A DNA stretch of 64,000 nucleotides. It comes from Rutstroemia sp. NJR-2017a BVV2 (taxonomy: Eukaryota; Ascomycota; Leotiomycetes; Helotiales; Rutstroemiaceae). Within the stretch, counting starts at the first letter, position 1. Each line of letters opens with the position of its first letter. The position numbers were made by a program, and so were the translations under genes. Of the stretch, positions 45,476 through 57,745 are shown in pieces. Where the stretch lies: NCBI GenBank assembly GCA_002946415.1, contig NJPS01000061.1, positions 558,001 through 622,000 of the forward strand. Reading direction: 5' to 3'. Below the pieces are notes generated by a model. The model did no database searches. It saw only the letters and a list, made by a program, of their open reading frames with translations, and was not told the DNA's origin.

Positions 45476-46705
45476 TTAATTGCCAGCCTCCTTAGACTTC
45501 TTCATCTCTTCCAATTGCTTCACCCTGGCTTGAAGTTTCCGCACGCGTTTGTTAATCCCATCAGCACTGAAGTGGCCCTGCAACCCTTGGTATGTAAGCT
45601 CCATGAACTTCTTCGCTCTAACAAACATTGGCTCCTCATATTCCTCTATGGCTATCTTCAAGCTCCCTTCCAAATCAGCCTCGAAGTTGTCTCTCTGTTT
45701 CAACAGTGCTTCCGCCAGACACATGGAGTCAGTCATTGTCGCATTGACACCAACCCCAGCAAACGGTGTCATAAGATGAGCAGCGTCTCCGAGTAATGTA
45801 ACACCTGGACGAGGGGACCAGCAAAACCCGACGGGAAGCATGTACAGAGCCCGGACGGTGAGACCATCGGATGCTTCGGCGATGACGCGTTTCAGATCCT
45901 CATGACAATCACTGTAATGCTTTTCGATGAGTTGTTTTCGTGCAAGCTCATTGTTCTCCCAATCGATCCCGGAGTCTTTGATCCAGGTTTCTGGCTGGCG
46001 AACGCTGGCGTAAGCTCGAATTCCGTCCTCCCCGTTGCGCTGGCAGATTAGGTGACGCCCCTCATCGAACATGAAAAGACTTCCACGACCAACGTAGTCT
46101 GAGAGCCACTGGTGTTTCTCGCTGACTTGATGAGCATTTAGCTCCACGCCGACGACGCCAGAATATTCTGGTAATTGATCTGACACCAGGGGTCTTACTT
46201 TTGACCACGCTCCATCTGCTCCAACCACGAGATCAAATCCTTCTTCGACATGGTCTGCAAAGTAAAGGTCAAATTTCGCATCGTTACTTAGGTTTGGTAC
46301 GACGCGAGTAATTTTGCTGTTCCATCTGATGGATGCTGGGTCAAGAGAGTCAATCAGAATGTCGCGAAGTCGACCACGGTCGATTTCCGGTCTGTCTCTG
46401 TCTTGACGAACGAAGTCATGCTTCATATCGTTCTCGTCCCAAGCAACGGTTCCGTCTGCATTCACCAGTTTCATTGCGTCGGCTCCTGCTAATGAGTATT
46501 TCTGGAAAGTTTCAAGAAGTCCCGCATCGCGAAGCGCCAGTTGACCACTATCACCGTGAAGGTCGATGAGACCACCTTGTCCACGGGCAGATCGATCTTT
46601 GTCGAGCTCGAAAACGGTACATTCCATCTCATTGCGTTGAAGTATCCGAGCCAAGGTCAAGCCGCCTGGCCCACCACCGATGATTGCAATACGAGGAGAA
46701 GGCAT
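45476..46705 (-). CDS. FAD-dependent monooxygenase (TetX/UbiH-like)
   Basis: Intronless, 409 aa. The N-terminal Rossmann motif is IAIIGGGPGGLTLARIL (G10-x-G12-x-x-G15). FDLVVGADGAWSKVR (about 162-176) is the DG motif, and GDAAHLMTPFAGVGVN (about 303-318) is the GD motif. These three define class A flavin monooxygenases, and the overall pattern is closest to the TetX-like branch. It would hydroxylate a small aromatic or polyketide-like substrate using NAD(P)H and oxygen. The C-terminus is a basic helix. It is divergent to a Zn2Cys6 regulator 654 bases away, which is a common arrangement for a pathway regulator and its target. Confidence 0.85.
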   Translation of the reverse strand: MPSPRIAIIGGGPGGLTLARILQRNEMECTVFELDKDRSARGQGGLIDLHGDSGQLALRDAGLLETFQKYSLAGADAMKLVNADGTVAWDENDMKHDFVRQDRDRPEIDRGRLRDILIDSLDPASIRWNSKITRVVPNLSNDAKFDLYFADHVEEGFDLVVGADGAWSKVRPLVSDQLPEYSGVVGVELNAHQVSEKHQWLSDYVGRGSLFMFDEGRHLICQRNGEDGIRAYASVRQPETWIKDSGIDWENNELARKQLIEKHYSDCHEDLKRVIAEASDGLTVRALYMLPVGFCWSPRPGVTLLGDAAHLMTPFAGVGVNATMTDSMCLAEALLKQRDNFEADLEGSLKIAIEEYEEPMFVRAKKFMELTYQGLQGHFSADGINKRVRKLQARVKQLEEMKKSKEAGN

Positions 46706-47359
46706 GGTGATTGGTTTTGAAGGTTGCTGAGAGTAGTGATGCTTTTCAAGACGTAGGATTAATAGAATAGTTGTGAACTTCTTTTTCAGTGTTGTATGAT
46801 ATTAGAAACTGTCGATGACCAAGAAGAATTGCCAGAGACATCATCGCCCCTATATATTTGACTCCATTCGGATTCGCAGTCCCACGGAGTCCGACAACCC
46901 CTTACCTTTGTGGTCCAATTCTATGGAGCATAAGACATAAGTAACGACAGTGATATATTCTTGCTGATGGCATGAAGCCACACTTATCTCAAAAGGTCAC
47001 ATCTTGCGCGCAAGGAAGCGAAGCAGCATGGTAATCTTTTGCACGGTTAGGATTGATCCCGGGTAAGAATCGGTAGTTCTCCAATGCTTACTGCATGACG
47101 CTGCGCTGCGCAAGATATAACCTTTTTCGAAGAAAGATTTGCGGTGGGACCAATTGCAAGGTGAAAAGCAAGAGCCACAGTGTGGCACGACGAGCTCGGA
47201 TCCTCCGCGGACATTTAGGTCAAACAACATCACGACTTACGTGGTGTCCACGTCTTTAGATATGGCTTCGATGAACCCACTTCTCTTGATTGCTTGCTCA
47301 AATGAATACTTGGAGCGAGAAAACTATTCTCACAAGTTCAGCCAATATCTGAGTGCGCA
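46706..47359. promoter_or_regulatory. Divergent promoter of monooxygenase and Zn2Cys6 regulator
   Basis: 654 bases between divergent start codons. Zn2Cys6 proteins often bind paired CGG triplets, but I could not assign a convincing site. Confidence 0.45.
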
Positions 47360-49005
47360 ATGGTCGGTGTTCCCACAAGCAATAGATGTGATAATTGTAG
47401 GATACGGAAGAAGAAGGCAAGCCTTAGTCTCTCATTCCTTTCTAGTCCGAGATGAGCCAGAATCATGGAGTATTGTGGCTGACTTCCTCCGACCAAGTGT
47501 GGTGAGCAAAGACCTTCTTGCGCGGAATGCATCCGTAGTGGTTGGAACTGTCCGGGGTATAAATCCCGTTGGAAATTTATGGACGAGACTGCCCGCATTA
47601 GCAAATTCTACGCCAAGAAGAAATACGTCTATGATACTGCAGGGCCCGGGCTAGAGCTCGCTGCCGCCTCATCTGATGAACCACGCGTTGGGCAGATATT
47701 GCCGGAGGCGTTTACGCTAGCTTGCTGCACCCCCTTTCCGAATGCCCCGCCCTCACAAACACTTCAAATCAATCGCTTTACCGGGACGAGTCCTCTGGCG
47801 ACTGCACTAGTCTATTCTCTAGGTTGCAAGGTCAAAGGAGATCTTATGCCGCTGTGGCTGTATGGGTCATTTTTCCAGTTCATTCCTGCTCGATTAGGTC
47901 ACAATGTAGCGCTCGACGACGCAGTGTCATGTATCAGCGGCATCTATTGCGACAAGTCCTCGCTGCATGACAAAAGCAAAAGTCTAGTAAATTTTGAGAA
48001 CTACGTTAGAGCTCTTCGGTCTTTACAAGGTTATCTTAACGATGAGAGTCTTAGACTGCGGTCAGAGACCCTTTGTGCATCAATTCTATTGCAGATATGT
48101 GAGGTAAGTCCGAGTTCATGCAAGCAGATCGAAGCGATGGCTACTAACTTGCCGTAGCTTGCTGTAAATGCCGACAGGGGGAAGTGGGGTGACCTTTCAC
48201 GTGGATCTGCTCGACTTATCCAGGCCCGAGGCGTCGACAAATATGTGGATCCCTTTGATCACAGTATGCTGGAGTCGCAGTTGAGCTATATTGTATGTTC
48301 TTAATCCACCAGTCTTGCATTTGATTATGATCAGATAATTGGAGTTACTGACAAAGATACTTCCGATAGGTTGTTCAAGCCATCGAGTCAGGAGAAGACT
48401 GTTATTTACGCCAACCACAGTGGCGGTCTTTACTCGCTACAACTTCCCCCTGGCCAGATGATGTTATATGCCGGAAAGAGATCGCCTCTTTGCGCTTGCG
48501 TGTCGAACTCTGTGACCACTTACAAGAGCTTCCCGCCCTACTAGCCGACCTTTATGCACTCCAAAGTCGCCACGAAAGGGCACCCTCAAGAATCGAATTG
48601 ATGCGCAGAGCCTTGAAAGCATATGATAACATGGCATCGTGGCTTCATGGCTGCTTCGATCCTCATTGTGCACTAGGTTCTTCAGAAACTTTTCCTAAAT
48701 CTTTTCGATATCCCGATATCATTGCGGGTGTCGTCGACTGTGTCGCTAATACGGCATTACTAACACTTGACAAGATGATCTGTTTCTTGTACCACGGAAA
48801 CCTACCAAACTTCATACCCCCCAGTGGCACGAACCTCCATCATAGCGATTCAGAGGAACAGAGGACTATCCAAAAATGGCATCAGCGTGCTGTGTGCGCC
48901 TTTGAGTATGTCCGTAGGGAGTCTACGATTGCTGCGAAACCACTTGAATTTGGCTTGCGGCAATTCCAGTCTCCCAACGCCATCTGCGATAACGATGACG
49001 GTTAG
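47360..49005 (+). CDS. Zn2Cys6 fungal-type transcription factor
   Basis: Four exons: 47360-47416, 47498-48103, 48158-48292 and 48370-49005, giving 477 aa. The first exon encodes CDNCRIRKKK and the second opens CGEQRPSC, AEC, IRSGWNC, together a complete C-x2-C-x6-C-x6-C-x2-C-x6-C binuclear zinc cluster. The intron between has a GC donor (GCAAGC) and a GCTGAC branch site; any GT donor would disrupt the cysteine spacing. The remainder is helical, as in fungal Zn2Cys6 regulators with a C-terminal regulatory region. The 3' end could extend through another small intron starting GTTAGT at the last Gly codon. It likely regulates adjacent redox genes. Confidence 0.75.
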
Positions 49006-49226
49006 TCAGTTCAACTGAATGGAAGTCACCGCCGGTCTTCTAGATTTCGCAACTTCACAAAATGATTACCAAGTCACCATGGGTCTTATTCTACTTCAGA
49101 GTTCTATCGTTGATCTATATTTATAATACTACGAGACAGAAATTTCATGAAAAATCTACTCCAACCTATCAAAACTTCAACCTTCCACCAACGCCCTGTA
49201 CCCGGTTCCTGTTATTTGAGTACTCC

Positions 49227-49880
49227 TTACGACCCTCTCCGACTCTCAAAGATATCATACACCATCTGAACTAGAGCATCCTTCACATCCTTCTTCTGCG
49301 GCTCCCACAATCCACCTTTCTTCACCTCGTCAATGGGCTCTTCTTTCTGAGTCTTCACCATCGACGCCCGACTCTCAAATGTCAGCGCCACTTCCTTCTG
49401 ACACGGAATCATTCCTACTCCCTGCAAAACTTGCTTCAACTGTCCCGCTGCTTTGGTACCTCCATGTCCCCCATAACTAACAATCATCGCTGCCTTCCCC
49501 TTCCACTCGTGGAACAGAAAATCAATGGCGTTTTTAATTACGGCTGGATACCCCCAGTTGTATTGAGGGAGGATGAAGATGAAACCGGAGTATTTCTGTA
49601 CTTCAACAGACCACGCTCGCGTATGTTCGTGTGCGTACTCGGAGTGGTGTTTGATTTGCGAAGGGATACCAGGCTCGTCGAATAACGGAAGGTTCCAGGC
49701 TGCAAGATCGATGAGGGAGAGCTGATGGCGGGGTACTGTTGGAGCAGTTTCAACAGACCGCTCTTGCAGGGTATCCGTAACCCACTCCGCTATTTGAGGG
49801 CAAACTCGCGGTTTGCGGCTTGAGCAGAGGATGACCCCGATGGGTAAAGTTGAAGAGGTGGTAGCAGTGGTCTGAGCCAT
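49227..49880 (-). CDS. NADPH-dependent FMN reductase family protein
   Basis: Intronless, 217 aa. IGVILCSSRKPRVCPQIAEW is the phosphate-binding loop of the flavodoxin-like fold. FIFILPQYNWGYPAVIKNAI then DFLFHEWKGK is the conserved NADPH-dependent FMN reductase segment (PF03358), and VSYGGHGGTKA the third flavin-contact loop. It would reduce FMN or quinones with NADPH in the cytosol. It lies convergent to the Zn2Cys6 gene and 2.5 kb from the flavin monooxygenase. Confidence 0.85.
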   Translation of the reverse strand: MAQTTATTSSTLPIGVILCSSRKPRVCPQIAEWVTDTLQERSVETAPTVPRHQLSLIDLAAWNLPLFDEPGIPSQIKHHSEYAHEHTRAWSVEVQKYSGFIFILPQYNWGYPAVIKNAIDFLFHEWKGKAAMIVSYGGHGGTKAAGQLKQVLQGVGMIPCQKEVALTFESRASMVKTQKEEPIDEVKKGGLWEPQKKDVKDALVQMVYDIFESRRGS

Positions 49881-50256
49881 TGTGTATTTGTAGTTTGAGG
49901 ACTTAATTGTAGTTTTACCCCAGTGAAGAATGTCAGATCTCCGTGCTGTTTTTGGTATTGAACATTGAAGAGCGTGAAGAACTGCTCGACTTTATACCTC
50001 AATGCTGATATCTAGCACAGAAGCTCATTGACATGACGAGGGACGTAGGGAGAACCATAGTTAAGCGGCGCCGTAAGCGGAACCCGAATCAGATCATCTT
50101 GCGCGCTGGCCAATCATATCATTTTGCGCACCGACCAATCGTATAATTTCTGGGACCGAGCCGCACAGTACTGGACCCGGCGGGTCATATGGAGTTAAGT
50201 AAGGATGAGGTTTCCTCACCTCAGCTCACTTGGTGTAAAATCGTAACCACCCTGAT
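49881..50256. other. Intergenic, no gene recognised
   Basis: 376 bases: promoter of the FMN reductase and 3' flank of the large Clr5 gene. It has a near-duplicate phrase (tcatcttgcgcgctggccaatcatat, then tcattttgcgcaccgaccaatcgtat at 50093-50146). Confidence 0.5.
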
Positions 50257-53200
50257 TCAGTCTTTTGAGAACCTAACCTTGGTGCTCTTCGATAGCACCA
50301 GAATAGGCAACGGTTTCACCTCCCAAGTCCCCCTGATAAATTCATGGTGATGTTTTTCGGCCCCTCGTCCCAGTAACTTTTCATTAATCGCGACATTCTT
50401 AACCTCTTTCAACAGCTCGCTCTTTACCCCTTTCCATTCCACAATTACTGGGCAGAGTTTCGACGACGAAGATATTACTTCTAAATTCCCGTGATTCCCT
50501 AAGGCCAGAGAAGTTCCCTTTTTAAGCTCTCGCGCATTCCATATTGTTTGTTGTCCACTGCTCACTTTCTCTTGCGTGAGCTTGCAGCTGGAGATGATGG
50601 ATTCGTTGACGTGGAGTGAGGTTTGCAAGACCGGGTAGCCTTTTGCTGTGGGGGACAGAGAACAGTTTCGCCCGAAGCCATCCTGGTCATGGAAATCGAG
50701 ACAAGTCATTTCAACGACGGCCATCGTAAGCGATTCTTCAGAGTCCTGGAGAAAGCCCGTCCATGTGTGTTCCGAACGGAAGAGTGTCACTACCCATTCC
50801 TCGAAGAATTTTGAACATTGCGATGCGAGGGTACTATTTGGAGGCGTTGGCAAGGCGGTGGGACCATGGGCACTATCATCGTCACTGTCATCTTTGTCTG
50901 ATGGATCGGGTTGACCAACCGAATCATCGTCGGCTTCACCGTCTGAATCCCCATCTTCATCGAATGATTCAACCCAAAAAGCACTAAGTTCCTGGCTATC
51001 TTCATCGATACCAGTCTCTTCCAATGCATCTAAACATTTTGATATAGCATCTCCGATATTCTCTCGCCATTCCTTGTGCGCTTTCCAGAACTTGCGAAAT
51101 GATCTTGGGCAGCGTAGGGCTTTCAGATAGGCTTCCTTACATGTGTCCGAGACCCAAAAAAAGGATATACCATTTAAATAATTGACCATGGTGTTGGAGC
51201 TTAGTATATTCAAAAGTCTTCTTCGTCTAGCATTGCGAGAACAAAGTGAGACTTCAACACCACTGTAAGCCTCTAAATCGATAGGATTACGAAGACCATG
51301 GCGCCAACGCTCCACCAACGCATCTTTCATCGTATGGCCACTCCGGCGTTTGTATGTGACTTGACCTGAACCAGAGACAAATCCCATGGCACTTCCTTGA
51401 ATCTGAACAGCGTGGGAATCGATGTACCTCTTGGCCCGCGAAACATTCGGAGGACGCAATGCTTCCTGCTCCCATAATCTGGTTTTTAATCGTGAAATTC
51501 GGTCCATTGAGGGCACACATTTCTCATTGACAAGTAACCCGTAATCTGATCGCGCGCCAATTAGGAGGGTGTCTGTAGATAAGAAATGCCGCCTCTTCAA
51601 TGAAGCTTGATGACGTTCGACTTCCTCGTCTTTCCAGTTTCTAGCTGAAATCCAATGGCAGAAGACTTCAGAAGAGGTAGGGGTTGGTCTGCAATCAAAA
51701 GCTGAACTATCCAATGACCATGGAATAATGGCACCATTCCCAATATTGTACTGTTTGATTCCATTTGGCGCCGCCTCGCCCGCGATCCTCCAGGACGGGC
51801 CCCATAAATCCGTGAGTGGTTCAATATTCGTAGATAAATACAGCCGCTCGCTGACATTAGTGTAGGGGCGTTGACTATGGAAGACCCACGGCTGTTTTCC
51901 GTTCAAGAAACTGTCCATACACTGTAGTTTTCGACGAGAGAATTTTATAATGCAGTTCTCATGAATAGGCAAAGTTTGGCCAATTCTCGCCAAGGTATCG
52001 TCGTGGTATATTCTTCGAGGCAGCAAGGTAAATACAATTCCTCGGCCGAAAAGAGATTCGTCGAATCGCTCGATATGAGCGCCAGCGTATGATATAATGG
52101 CAAGCTCGATGACCTGAGCAGTGAGGGTCCAAATCATCCTAGGCTCATACGAGATAGCAACATGTAAAGATGTGATCCCCATGTTGACGAGCAAGTCATA
52201 GCATCTTCTCGTTAGTAAATGTCTTGCTTCTTGTTTATCTATGAAAGAATGCACTTTTCCGACAAGATCCGAATCACTAATTGATATGTTCAATGCGAAA
52301 GTCTTGATGATATCGACGAAAGATTTCGCCAGATCTACAATTGCTTGAATTTGGACAGAGACGAGCCTCACAACATCAGACCTCGCACCATCCGTCGTGA
52401 GAACAGAAATATTCGAGCCGCAATAGCCGTTTTCTTGAAGTACGGTAAGATTGGTCATCGATCGATAAATAGTATTATGGCATTCTAAAAGATGGAGGAG
52501 TGTCCCCGATTCTGTTTTCTTGATGATATCCACAATAAAAGCACCTTGGTCGTGGTAGTATGTTGTTGACCCGGGTAGTAGGAGGAGAGCTTCGTCCTCC
52601 TGCGGGCTCATGGATCTACCCATCTTGTGGATGAACACACTAGAGTTTTGAAAAACTTCACGCTCCAGGTCTTCTAGTTTCTGGAAGTATCCTCTTGGGT
52701 TCAAGATCCGTTCTTCGGCCGAGCACGAAAGTTCTGGATCGTCAGGGAGATCATCGGAATCATAATCCGTACCGTCTGTTTCCAGATCCAGATCCGTAAC
52801 TTCGGTAACGTCGGTCTCCATAGAAATATCATCACCTTCACTAGATGAATTCAAACCAGAGAGATGAGAGCTGCATCTAGATTCATCAACATGGTGCAGT
52901 AGAGACTGCCTCTGTTGTTGAGACTGAGTTTTGAGGAGCCCCAAGAACCTCTGAATCAAGATTAGGCTTCTAACCAACTTTGCCCATCTTAGAGAATGGC
53001 CACTACGGAGCGGAGTATTCGACTTTTTATTTCTGATATTATCCTCTCGTTGGGAACTCAACGCGGCTTCCTCTTGATGTTTGACTTGTCCGTTTTTAGC
53101 AAACAAAAGGGTATTGCTGCGAAGATGGTCGAACGCAGAACCCCCAACGATAAAACCCTTGATGTGTTCCAGGTTTGGGAACTTCAAATAGTTGATTTCA

Positions 53201-55869
53201 ATAGTATCAATATCAACTTTATCACCCTCGTCTGCTTCATCTTCTTCCATCGGTGTCGCTGCTCTTACAGATCGTTGTACGTTCGATGAAAGATACTTTT
53301 CGAGCAGTAGGCGTTTGTCGATCTGCTGGTTAAGTTGCAGGGCCATAAGCTGCGACTTCGAATCTTTATTCGGATCGCATAAGTCAAAAATTCTACTCGC
53401 GAACCAGGAGGCGTGGCGCTCAATAATATTAACCACGTCTCTTTCTCGCGGGTTAGAGGCATTTTGCTTCAATTCGATCGTGAAGGAAATCAAAAGTCTC
53501 CTGATATTTCTAATGAATCGAGCTTTGTCAATTTTCTTCGCAAGCTCCTTGAACAGAGATTGCAGTTGAGCATCAGACTCTATGGTTAATAAAATTTCGC
53601 CTTGAGCTGCTCTGGGAAGGTCCTGAACAGTCGAGACCGAGCTACTTGATGGAAAACTCGAGCCCATTGCACTATCGCAAAACGTACTTATGGGCTTGAT
53701 TGATTGAATATCCCAACCTTCTCTATCATGCAATGTTTCGGGAGAGAGAGGAGAAGTAGTATCAATATGCGGTGCGTGATCCGAGTTTTCCAATTCGAAT
53801 GGACCGTTGGCAGGATAAAACCCAGAGTCATACCGTTGAGGCATTGTGCCATCGAAATCCCATTCTGACGCACCATACATGTATAGATGCTCATCGTTTG
53901 GCGGGAGCATTCCATTACTAGGATTTAGATAATCACTATTCGTTATGAACGGCGATGAAAAGAGATCTTTTGGAACTACCGCCGTTGAATTATCTATTGA
54001 TGTGCTTAGAAACAATGAGAAATCTTCGAGGGTTGGTGATGTAGTAGGACCATCAAATTCCTTATCATCTATTGCAGAGTAGATGTTGGTAGTAACTGGA
54101 AGAGCATTATTGCGAAGAGTCTCGTGGACAGCTTGATCTTGCTCAACTTCGGCAAGATGGCGGGCATTGATTGCCTCAGATAGCTCTTCTTGTTGGACAA
54201 TGCGAAGTATACAGTCATCAAGATGCTCATAGAAGTCTTGCGCATTGCTGAATGTCGCTGAGCAAGTAGAACATTTGCCAGTAGCATCTGGCGCATAACC
54301 GGACAGTTTCTTTCCGCTGTTGATGTTAGCGGAAGTCTTCTTTCTGCTGTTTGGTGGGGTCTGCTCAACGGCGTGGACAGAGGTAAGATGTCGCTTGAAA
54401 ACATCGGCGCGATTGAACGACTTTTCTGCTGCAGAGCCTGAGCCTGGGCAGAATCCACATACCATTGTCCCTTTGTAATGAGTCAATATGTAGCGGTTCT
54501 TATCGTACTTTCGGTCGAAGCCCTTAACGTGATAGTCATACGTTTGAATCGGGCATTTTTCCGGGCGCTCATTTTGGTGAGTCAACGGCGAGCCCTGTGG
54601 AAATGGAGATTTTAATTGATGAGAAAATGTCGAGGGCATGTGCATGCTTGCGCTCAGATGCTGACTTTCTACGGCTTGAGGTCTTTGTGAGAAAATATCG
54701 TTTTGCGAAACCGTACTCGCAGAGGCCTGAACAGTGGAGGTAGATTTTGGAGGAGGGGCAGGGGTGATCGAGAAGTTCGGATTATACAGCTCGTCGGAAT
54801 AGATGTCAGTCATCGTGCGATTCAGTTTAGACATTAACTTTCCCATCGATGTCTGGCCAGTTGAGGATGTCGCAGGTTGTAACCAGGGTTTCGGAGAGTA
54901 CGAGTCATCGGAGGAGATATCGGTCATTGTGCGAGTGAATTCAGCCGCCGAGCCTTCAGGGGATGTCTCACCCAGTGGCGAGAGCTCTGCTTCTAGAGCC
55001 TCTAAACTCGGGTGCTTACTTTGCAAGGACTTGTATGGATTATGAGTGCCCGCTAGGATATCCTTTGCAGAGGTAGGCTCCGTCAATTGGACATCATTAG
55101 GATTGAATGCCAATGAATCGAGGGAAGTCTCCATCAAATGGTCATCCTCTGCCTCGTGATGGGTTGATCGTGCCCTCTTCTTGGCTTTTCACAAATCGAT
55201 TAGAACAGAAACGACATACTCTTCACTCTTCACTCGACTCACCTCGAGCTTCTCCTTCTTCATCTTCTAGAATAATGGATTCCTCGGCTCTTGTCGTCTT
55301 GGCAGTATTCGATTGCTGCATAACCTGATGCATGGATGATCCTGCTAGTCTGGACTCAACAAAGTCTAGATGCTGCTGGGCTCGCTGCTCTATCGTGGGT
55401 TGCATCGCAATCGAGACAGAACCATCAGGGGATCTTTCAGCTGCCTTTTCTTTTCCACTTTTCGGTAGTTGGCTATCTGGGCGTTGAGCAGCGAGATTGT
55501 TCACCAGCCAACTCCAAGGATTTCGTGAATCGGGTCGATCAACGTTCACACGAGCGCGATCGCTAGCCTGATCGTTTGACTCTTCAGGTACAACAGATAT
55601 TGTAGACCGTTGTCCGCGATCATATCGTCCACCACCTTCGTTGTTAGTTTTATATTTTCGAATGCCCCATTCCTCAAGTTTGTGCCGGTACATACGAGTA
55701 CTAGGACGACTGTCAGTATATATCAAGACAGAAGAGGCTCTTAACCAACTAACCTCGCATTAAAGTTGTAGGTTTGAAATAAAATCTCACGGACTTGTTC
55801 GAGCGATCTTCCTTCAGTAATATATAGACGCTCCAGCTCGCTTCTTATACTAGGCCAGTCGTTGGGCAT
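50257..55869 (-). CDS. Giant Clr5-domain and C2H2 zinc-finger protein
   Basis: Three exons, 55869-55754, 55700-55243 and 55184-50257, give 1833 aa. Exons 1-2 encode a Clr5 domain (PF14420; about 3-58: WPSIRSELERLYITEGRSLE .. MYRHKLEEWGIRKY). The second intron (GTGAGT donor, TTCTAAT branch) joins it to the long exon through KKRAR, a likely nuclear localisation signal. Without this intron the long frame has no ATG context. Two Cys/His fingers lie near 434-465 (CGFCPGSG..FKRHLTSVH) and 496-519 (CSTCSATF..EHLDDC). A motif RTMTDI-x-SD occurs twice before them. The remaining 1300 residues contain helical segments and an acidic tract (about 1660-1690). It is probably a nuclear regulator; no catalytic motif recognised. 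Confidence 0.7.
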
Positions 55870-57745
55870 AGTGACAGTTCAATCCGTTAGGAATGCTTGT
55901 GGTACTATGGTATCAATACAGAAAAAGTACCTATTGTACGTGTATTCAGTAATTTTGGAGAGGGATCAACGGTATAAGAAGTCTTAATTATCGATCAAGA
56001 AGTCAAAAATTCAAGCCACAGCCTTGATGAGATGAGTGACAATGACACATTTGAGTATATGCTCGCTGAATAAATATCGGCTTTCCCAGAGAACTGCACA
56101 GATATGTGTAAATTTATATATTTCTCCCTTCATATGTCTCAGATTCCTATCTAGCATTAAAGTTAGCAACCTTCTCATCAATCGATGGTATTAGAGTGAC
56201 CGCGATATAAACGTCAAATGGTAGCAGTCACATCCTCAGCCTCGTCTCGCACTCACCAGAATCTGAGCTGCCGGCGCAGACAATGTAAGAGGACCATGAG
56301 ACACGGCAATCAAAACATTCGTGGTATCGTGTACCTTGCTTGTCGCTACAAGTTTGGAATTAGGAAATGGAGAGATTGCAAAAATGAAAAGGTGTTGAGA
56401 TGAATATGTGAAGTGGGAGGTCCTGCATCACCACAAAATAAGCACAGCCTCATTGCTGCATGGGTCTGGTTTTGGTGGAACAGCCGGCTGCAACTATTGG
56501 TCCGACTTTTGGCCCCCGTTCTGACAGGTTGACTGGACCCGTGAGTGCGCGAAACGGACCTTGTACATCTTGCAATCACCGAACGTACAAGTTGTTCAAT
56601 ATTAAGCCTGGGAACTTGAATCCAGACACAGTGTGTTGGATAAACCATCCTTCGTAGTTGTTGCAGGAGAACTAGAAAGACATAAAATATAGCGCAATTC
56701 TCAATATCTACCACCTGAACCAAAAATAAATGCGAGCCGAATGATTGGATCTCCAGCGCCCTACCACTTCCTCATTTATCAAATCTATGCATACTGCCAA
56801 GCTCCATGCCAGTTCAAATTGAGAACAGCTTTAATGCCTCCCAATATGATACAACCATGCGAATTCGTTCCCCAAGTTCTCACGAGGATTTAAGAAGAGT
56901 GATGACTTGCACTCAATCTTTTGAAAGAGGTGAAGAAACCCGGGCACTGAGTCGTTAGCTGTGGCCTTTGGAAGTAGTGGACCTTGTCCGAGGAAGGTCA
57001 TCCCAATCACAATCACCATATCAAAGCGATGTTATATAGAATCTGGTCCTGCTTCATGCGAGCGTGCTCTTCTGAATCGAATAACACCGTCTGAAGAAAT
57101 ATAGGCCGAATATAAGCCTGGTCCCGCGGTGTGGACTTCTGTCAGTAGGCTGTGTGCAAATCTTCTACCAGCCACTAATCGCCAGGTCAAAAATGTGATT
57201 TGAGAAGAAAAGTGTACTAGAAGGCGGAGGTGGATAGTTCGTAATGACAAGACAGTGTGTGCCCGCTGGTCCTTCCACTTAAAATCGCTGTCCTAAAGCA
57301 CTTATAGTTTCCATCCAGCACACACTACCTGGGAGCAGGACAGTCTGGGAGTAAGAAGCCGAGCTGGACACAAGGAGAAGCAACAGGATCATCAGTAAAG
57401 AATACTTTATCAATGCCGTAGTGTTAAGAGATGGAACTGGAAGTTATTCTCCCGACGCGTTGATGCGAAAACATAGCATGATAGCGCACGATCAGATGAT
57501 AAAATACGATGACTGAGTACTCGAATGGAAACAAATAAAAAAGAGGAATGTGCGGAAGATTTGAGCACTTTTTGCCTACTGAATGAGGAAGGGACTAGAA
57601 GTGGAATAATAAGATGCTGATCCCAATACCACTATCTGCACGTATACGTAGAACGAGAAACGGGAATAATGGATCGTGGTTGAGATCGTAAAGGCTCTAT
57701 TCAGCGCATACTCGAGTCCCATAATTAAAGCTAACATCGCAAAGC
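55870..57745. other. 1.9-kb intergenic, no gene recognised
   Basis: Promoter of the Clr5 gene, then sequence with only short frames up to the TCERG1-like 3' end. No repeats or RNA genes recognised. Confidence 0.45.
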
